Source: JAKVBH01 sp049800955 (lineage in GTDB: Bacteria; Pseudomonadota; Alphaproteobacteria; Rhodobacterales; Rhodobacteraceae). From it: 64,000 nucleotides of DNA. Shown one piece after another: positions 60,523 through 64,000 of this stretch. Below the pieces are notes generated by a model, which searched no databases, had not been told where the DNA came from, and saw nothing but the letters and a program-made list of their open reading frames with translations. A program made the translations under genes and the position numbers. Position 1 is the stretch's first letter. Every line of letters starts with the position of its first letter. The DNA lies in assembly GCF_049800955.1 (NCBI RefSeq), contig NZ_JBNAGA010000002.1, positions 310,001-374,000 on the forward strand. The letters run 5' to 3'.

Positions 60523-61308
60523 ATGGACCAGAGAACAAAAACAAAGGAGGCTGAAGGTTGGCCGACGGCACAAACCATTCAAGGTTTGGCCCGTGAAGTT
60601 GTGTCCCGCATGGGACAACAGGTGCAACCCTCAAGCGCGGTTCGTGTGAGCGTGTTGGACAAACTGGTAACTCAAATTCTAACCCGCGGCCTCTTTGACG
60701 CCGAGCGCATTGCAGCAATACTGCGGAGCCAGCGTCTGAGCGATCTGGAAACACTCCATCACTACATCCCGACCGCCGCACGCCGGCTTGGTCAGATGTG
60801 GAGCGAAGACATCATTGGTTTTGCGGAAGTGTCTATTGGCACGGCGCGCTTGCAAGCGCTTGCCCATGAAATTGCCAGCCATGGCACCATGGAAAGCGAT
60901 CGCGCGGCGCCGCAAGACATCAGCATTCTCGTCGTGACAGATGAGGCCGAGGATCATTCCCTTGGCGCCGTGACATTGTGCACGCTTCTGAGGCGGCGCG
61001 GATACAACACCCATCTCAGGCTCGGAGTGAACAGCAACGCCCTAGTTGCAGAGTTCAAAAATACGCAGCATGATGTTGTCATGTTCTCGTGTTCACGCCC
61101 TGAGGGACTTGCATCTCTGGCGCGCACCATTAAAGACGTGCGCAGACGTGTTGGTAACGCTACCGTGCTGGCCGTTGGCGGTGTCGTTCTTGATCATGCA
61201 TCCGATATTCAGGAGAAAACCGGAGCTGATCTCGTGACTCGTGACATGAACCAGGTTCTCAAACTTGCCATGTCGTTCCGCAAAGGCAGGATAAGTGTGG
61301 TCAGGTAA
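60523..61308 (+). CDS. aerR: AerR/PpaA, cobalamin-binding photosynthesis antirepressor
   Basis: Protein of 261 residues. An N-terminal helical part (about 40-125, LDKLVTQILTRGLFDAERIAAILRSQRLSDLETLHHYIPTAARRLGQMWSEDIIGFAEVSIGTARLQ) and a C-terminal B12-binding domain starting ILVVTDEAEDHSLGAVTLCTLLRRRGYNTHLRLG. In EAEDHSLG the His is the expected cobalamin ligand of the AerR group, in place of the classic DxHxxG. AerR/PpaA binds PpsR/CrtJ and relieves repression. The stop abuts the ppsR start. GGAGG lies near 60546 inside the frame, so a shorter form is possible, as in Rhodobacter. Confidence 0.93.
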   Translation: MDQRTKTKEAEGWPTAQTIQGLAREVVSRMGQQVQPSSAVRVSVLDKLVTQILTRGLFDAERIAAILRSQRLSDLETLHHYIPTAARRLGQMWSEDIIGFAEVSIGTARLQALAHEIASHGTMESDRAAPQDISILVVTDEAEDHSLGAVTLCTLLRRRGYNTHLRLGVNSNALVAEFKNTQHDVVMFSCSRPEGLASLARTIKDVRRRVGNATVLAVGGVVLDHASDIQEKTGADLVTRDMNQVLKLAMSFRKGRISVVR

Positions 61309-62730
61309 ATGAACACGACAGGTTCAAAATTCTGGTCTAGCGGTGCAGTACCGCATATCGAGCCGGAAGAATTGCGGTCCATTCTTTCCGTGGCCTCCGA
61401 CATTGCATTGGTAGTGTCGAAAGACGGGATCATTCATTCTGTTCTGATCAATGCGAATGACACATCTTACGGAAACCTGTCCCATTGGGAAGGACGCTCC
61501 ATCGAAGAGTTCCTGACCAGCGACAGCTACCACAAGTGGCAACGCGCGGTGGATGCGTTCATTTCCGGGTATCAGCCGAGACCCGTCGAGATCAATCACA
61601 CCGATAACGCCAATTGGGAGTTCCCAATTCGCTACACGTTCCACCAGGTTGGGTCCGAGGACACCATTCTGATGCTAGGCCGGGATCTGCGCCCAATAGC
61701 AGAGACCCAACAACAGCTGGTGCAGGCGCAAATGGCGCTGGAGCGCGGATATGAAGCGCGTCGTGAATTCGACAGTCGCTACCGGATGCTTCTCGCATCG
61801 ACGCGTGAGCCAATCGTGTTTGTCTCGACCGGATCCGGTCGGGTGATCGATCTGAACGAGCCTGCGGCGTCTCTGCTGGGCGGGAACCGTGACGCGCTGA
61901 CCGGCGTGACATTCGCCAATGAGTTCAAGGATAAACGCGGCTCGGAATTTATCGATAGCCTGGTACATCTGGCTGTGTCGGATAGTGGATCCGAGATGTC
62001 GACGACGACCCGCCAATCGAAGCGTCTGGTCCGTATTGAACCGGTTGTCTTCCGTGCAGCTGGCGACAGGGTCCTGCTGTGTCGTATCGAACCTGCTGAA
62101 TCGCAGTCCGGGTCCACGGGTGATCACTTGATGCTGAACCTGTCAGCGCTCTACCAAAAGGGCGCGGACGCCATGCTGTTTACCGACGGCAACGGCACAA
62201 TTGAAGCGGCGAATGACGCGTTTCTCGATCTGGCCGATGCGGCGCATCTCTCTGATGTGCGCGGCCGCCCGCTTTCGGATTTCCTCGCAAGAGGGCAAGT
62301 CGATCTTGCGGTTCTTCTGGATAATGCGAAGCGTGAAGGCCAGATGCGGATGTACGCGACGAAGCTGACCAACGATTTTGGTGCAGTCACGCCGATTGAG
62401 GCCGCCGCAACATGGCTCAGCGATCGCTCTCCGCCACAGGTGGCTTTCGTCATTCGAGATACCGGCCGCGCGGAGGCCATGCGTCGGTCCAGTGGTTCCA
62501 TTGATGATCCCGCACAGTCAAATGTCGTCGATCTTGTGGGCACGTCTAGCCTCAAGGAAATCGTTGCCGAGACGACGGATGTCGTTGAAAAGATGTGCAT
62601 CGAAGCGGCTGTCGAATTGACGAACAACAATCGTGTCGCCGCAGCTGAGATGTTGGGTTTGTCCCGTCAGAGTCTCTACGTGAAGCTGCGCAAATACGGT
62701 CTGCTCGCACGCGACAACTCAGACGGATAA
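61309..62730 (+). CDS. ppsR: PpsR/CrtJ, oxygen-responsive photosynthesis repressor
   Basis: Protein of 473 residues: an N-terminal domain, a Gln-rich linker helix (about 130-150, AETQQQLVQAQMALERGYEARREFDSRYRMLL), two PAS domains (about 155-265 and 280-390) and a Fis-type helix-turn-helix (NRVAAAEMLGLSRQSLYVKLRKYGL). Cys258 (VLLCRIEP) and Cys430 (EKMCIEAAVEL, in the HTH) match the redox pair of PpsR and CrtJ. It represses bch, crt and puc genes at TGT-N12-ACA sites when oxygen is high. It is coupled to aerR, with the start directly after the stop. Confidence 0.97.
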   Translation: MNTTGSKFWSSGAVPHIEPEELRSILSVASDIALVVSKDGIIHSVLINANDTSYGNLSHWEGRSIEEFLTSDSYHKWQRAVDAFISGYQPRPVEINHTDNANWEFPIRYTFHQVGSEDTILMLGRDLRPIAETQQQLVQAQMALERGYEARREFDSRYRMLLASTREPIVFVSTGSGRVIDLNEPAASLLGGNRDALTGVTFANEFKDKRGSEFIDSLVHLAVSDSGSEMSTTTRQSKRLVRIEPVVFRAAGDRVLLCRIEPAESQSGSTGDHLMLNLSALYQKGADAMLFTDGNGTIEAANDAFLDLADAAHLSDVRGRPLSDFLARGQVDLAVLLDNAKREGQMRMYATKLTNDFGAVTPIEAAATWLSDRSPPQVAFVIRDTGRAEAMRRSSGSIDDPAQSNVVDLVGTSSLKEIVAETTDVVEKMCIEAAVELTNNNRVAAAEMLGLSRQSLYVKLRKYGLLARDNSDG

Positions 62731-62734
62731 GCGC

Positions 62735-63103
62735 TCAACGGTGCTGGTCGATCAGAATGGGCAGACCGTCCGGATCCATTACAACAAAACTGGCAGGCCC
62801 TGTCTCGCCACCCTGTTCCTGTAAGATCTCCAGCCCGGCAGCTTTGAGCTTTTCCTTGATTGTTCTGATATCTTCGAAGGGATCGACCGGTTTGGCGCCC
62901 TGATCCCACCCGGGATTGAATGTGAGCATCTGACCCTCGAACATCCCCTGAAACAAACCGATCAAGACATCGCCCTGCTTCATGATGAGATAGCCATGCG
63001 CATCCTCTCCCGCAAAAAGTGTAAACCCGAGCGTTTCATAAAACTGACGTGATGCCGACAGGTCCGAAACAGCGATTGAAACCGAAAAAGCGCCCAAAGA
63101 CAT
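62735..63103 (-). CDS. VOC-family (glyoxalase-like) protein
   Basis: Protein of 122 residues of the vicinal oxygen chelate fold: FSVSIAVSDLSASRQFYETLGF, AHGYLIMKQGDVLIGLFQ, and the closing ETGPASFVVMDPDGLPILIDQH with the usual metal Glu/His positions partly kept. Substrate unknown; similar proteins are annotated glyoxalase or bleomycin-resistance type. GGAGA precedes ATG 63103. It converges with ppsR with a 4-nt gap and diverges from bchG, an unexpected enzyme in the middle of photosynthesis genes. Confidence 0.82.
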   Translation of the reverse strand: MSLGAFSVSIAVSDLSASRQFYETLGFTLFAGEDAHGYLIMKQGDVLIGLFQGMFEGQMLTFNPGWDQGAKPVDPFEDIRTIKEKLKAAGLEILQEQGGETGPASFVVMDPDGLPILIDQHR

Positions 63104-63175
63104 GGTTTTCTCTCCAAAAAGCGGCTTGGGGCCCTGACTTTTTCCTTGCCCCGACTCGAGTCTTATATACATAGT

Positions 63176-63204
63176 TGACACATGAGTGTCAGCCAAAGTT
63201 TACA
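63176..63204. promoter_or_regulatory. Palindrome and PpsR-type site over the bchG start
   Basis: TGACACATGAGTGTCA (63176-63191) is an inverted repeat with the bchG ATG in its centre. TGT-N12-ACA follows at 63187-63204, overlapping it. Either could place a repressor directly on the translation start region, but the site in coding DNA may be chance. Confidence 0.4.
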
Positions 63205-64000
63205 CACACGCACTTACCCAGACCCGGCAGCAGCCTTGCAATTGATCAAACCGATCACGTGGTTTCCGCCGATGTGGGCCTATTTGTGCGGGGTCATTTC
63301 ATCCGGTGAACCGATCTCCTCGGCGCCCTGGATGGTCATCCTTGGCGTTTTGCTCGCGGGCCCGATTGTCTGCGGCATGAGTCAGGCCGCGAATGATTGG
63401 TGCGATCGTCATGTCGACGCCATCAATGAGCCCAATCGCCCGATCCCGTCTGGCCGCATTCCCGGGCGTTGGGGCCTCTACATCGCTCTGATGATGTCGG
63501 GCCTGTCCCTCGCCGTTGGCGCGCTTTTGGGGCCATGGGGTTTCGCCGCGACCGTGGTTGGCGTTCTTGCTGCATGGGCCTATTCCGTCGAACCCATCCG
63601 CATGAAGCGCTCGGGCTGGTGGGGGCCCGGCCTCGTTGGCCTGTCTTACGAAAGCCTGCCCTGGTTCACCGGCGCCGCCGTCTTGGCACATGGCGCGCCG
63701 AGCGGACCAACCATCGTCATCGCCCTGCTCTACGGTATTGGCGCGCACGGCATTATGACGCTCAACGATTTCAAGGCCTTGGAAGGTGATCGCCAAATGG
63801 GCGTCAACTCCTTACCCGTCACCCTTGGCCCCGAACGCGCCGCACGCGTCGCCTGCTGGGTGATGGCGGTGCCGCAAGTGGCCGTCATTGCGCTTCTGAC
63901 ATATTGGGGCATGCTCTGGCATGCATGGGGCATCTTCGCGCTCCTGCTCGCACAATTCTTCTCCATGCGGGTCTTGCTCTCTGACCCCAAGGGCCGCGCG
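63182..64000 (+). CDS. bchG: BchG, bacteriochlorophyll a synthase (partial, 3' end outside window)
   Basis: First 273 residues of a UbiA-family prenyltransferase. It opens MSVSQSLHTRTYPDPAAALQLIKPITWFPPMWAYLCG, like Rhodobacter BchG. The substrate motif is QAANDWCDRHVDAINEPNRPIPSGRIPG (NDxxDxxxD type), and a second motif is LNDFKALEGDRQMGVNSLPVTLG. It has several membrane segments. It attaches geranylgeranyl or phytyl to bacteriochlorophyllide a, the last assembly step. The frame is open to the window end. The promoter lies in the 78-nt divergent gap, with TATATA near 63165. Confidence 0.96.
   Translation, partial: MSVSQSLHTRTYPDPAAALQLIKPITWFPPMWAYLCGVISSGEPISSAPWMVILGVLLAGPIVCGMSQAANDWCDRHVDAINEPNRPIPSGRIPGRWGLYIALMMSGLSLAVGALLGPWGFAATVVGVLAAWAYSVEPIRMKRSGWWGPGLVGLSYESLPWFTGAAVLAHGAPSGPTIVIALLYGIGAHGIMTLNDFKALEGDRQMGVNSLPVTLGPERAARVACWVMAVPQVAVIALLTYWGMLWHAWGIFALLLAQFFSMRVLLSDPKGRA

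Noticed and set aside
1..64000. CRISPR arrays, rRNA genes, intact insertion sequences
   Set aside because: No regularly spaced repeats, rRNA-like stretches or full transposase genes were seen on either strand.

Overview
The window looks like a chromosomal segment of an aerobic anoxygenic phototroph of the Roseobacter group (Alphaproteobacteria, Rhodobacterales). The basis is a sox thiosulfate-oxidation cluster, the RegBA/Sco redox module and a photosynthesis gene cluster in the order bchFNBHLM-lhaA-puhABC-acsF-puhE-hemA, all in GC-rich DNA with many ATGA start/stop overlaps. Aerobic cyclase AcsF is present. The genus cannot be fixed from sequence alone.

Layout. 1-10.2 kb: sox cluster. soxVWXYZABCDE run on the minus strand (soxE is cut by the window edge) and diverge from soxS-soxR-soxT. 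10.2-18.1 kb: part of a flagellar cluster, fliP-N-H-F on minus and fliL, a coiled-coil protein, motE-like, motA and a 706-residue unknown on plus. It stops without motB, fliQ, fliR or flhA. 18.1-22.9 kb: about 1.8 kb of decayed DNA, then a copper module (copC, copD, multicopper oxidase and a truncated DUF411 gene), ending at a tRNA-Leu(CAG) gene. 23.2-26.5 kb: NAD-binding epimerase-like protein, three tandem small Cys-rich proteins, an M48 lipoprotein protease and two small proteins. 26.6-42.8 kb: regA-sco diverging from regB, then a DivL-like PAS protein, tsaE, amgK, murU, addB, addA, trxA, an M20 amidohydrolase and hslVU. 43.0-44.0 kb: OmpA-like protein. 44.4-60.2 kb: the photosynthesis superoperon on minus. 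60.5-64 kb: aerR/ppaA, ppsR/crtJ, a VOC protein and the 5' part of bchG.

How it fits together. Sox enzymes feed electrons from thiosulfate into the c-cytochrome pool. SoxR carries the cysteine pair of persulfide-sensing ArsR regulators, and a TGTGAATT element recurs in all three longer sox gaps, which suggests common control. RegBA (redox) and AerR/PpsR (oxygen, light, cobalamin) are the expected controllers of photosynthesis genes; TGT-N12-ACA sites lie between bchF and aerR and at the start of bchG. CtrA-type TTAA-N7-TTAA boxes lie before the PAS protein and, with one mismatch, between fliF and fliL.

No CRISPR array, rRNA or intact insertion sequence was seen. The best candidates for new biology are the tandem Cys-rich trio, the 98-residue protein between puhC and acsF, the 706-residue flagellar-linked protein, the shared sox operator and a hairpin repeat family confined to the photosynthesis cluster, one copy of which lies inside bchB.
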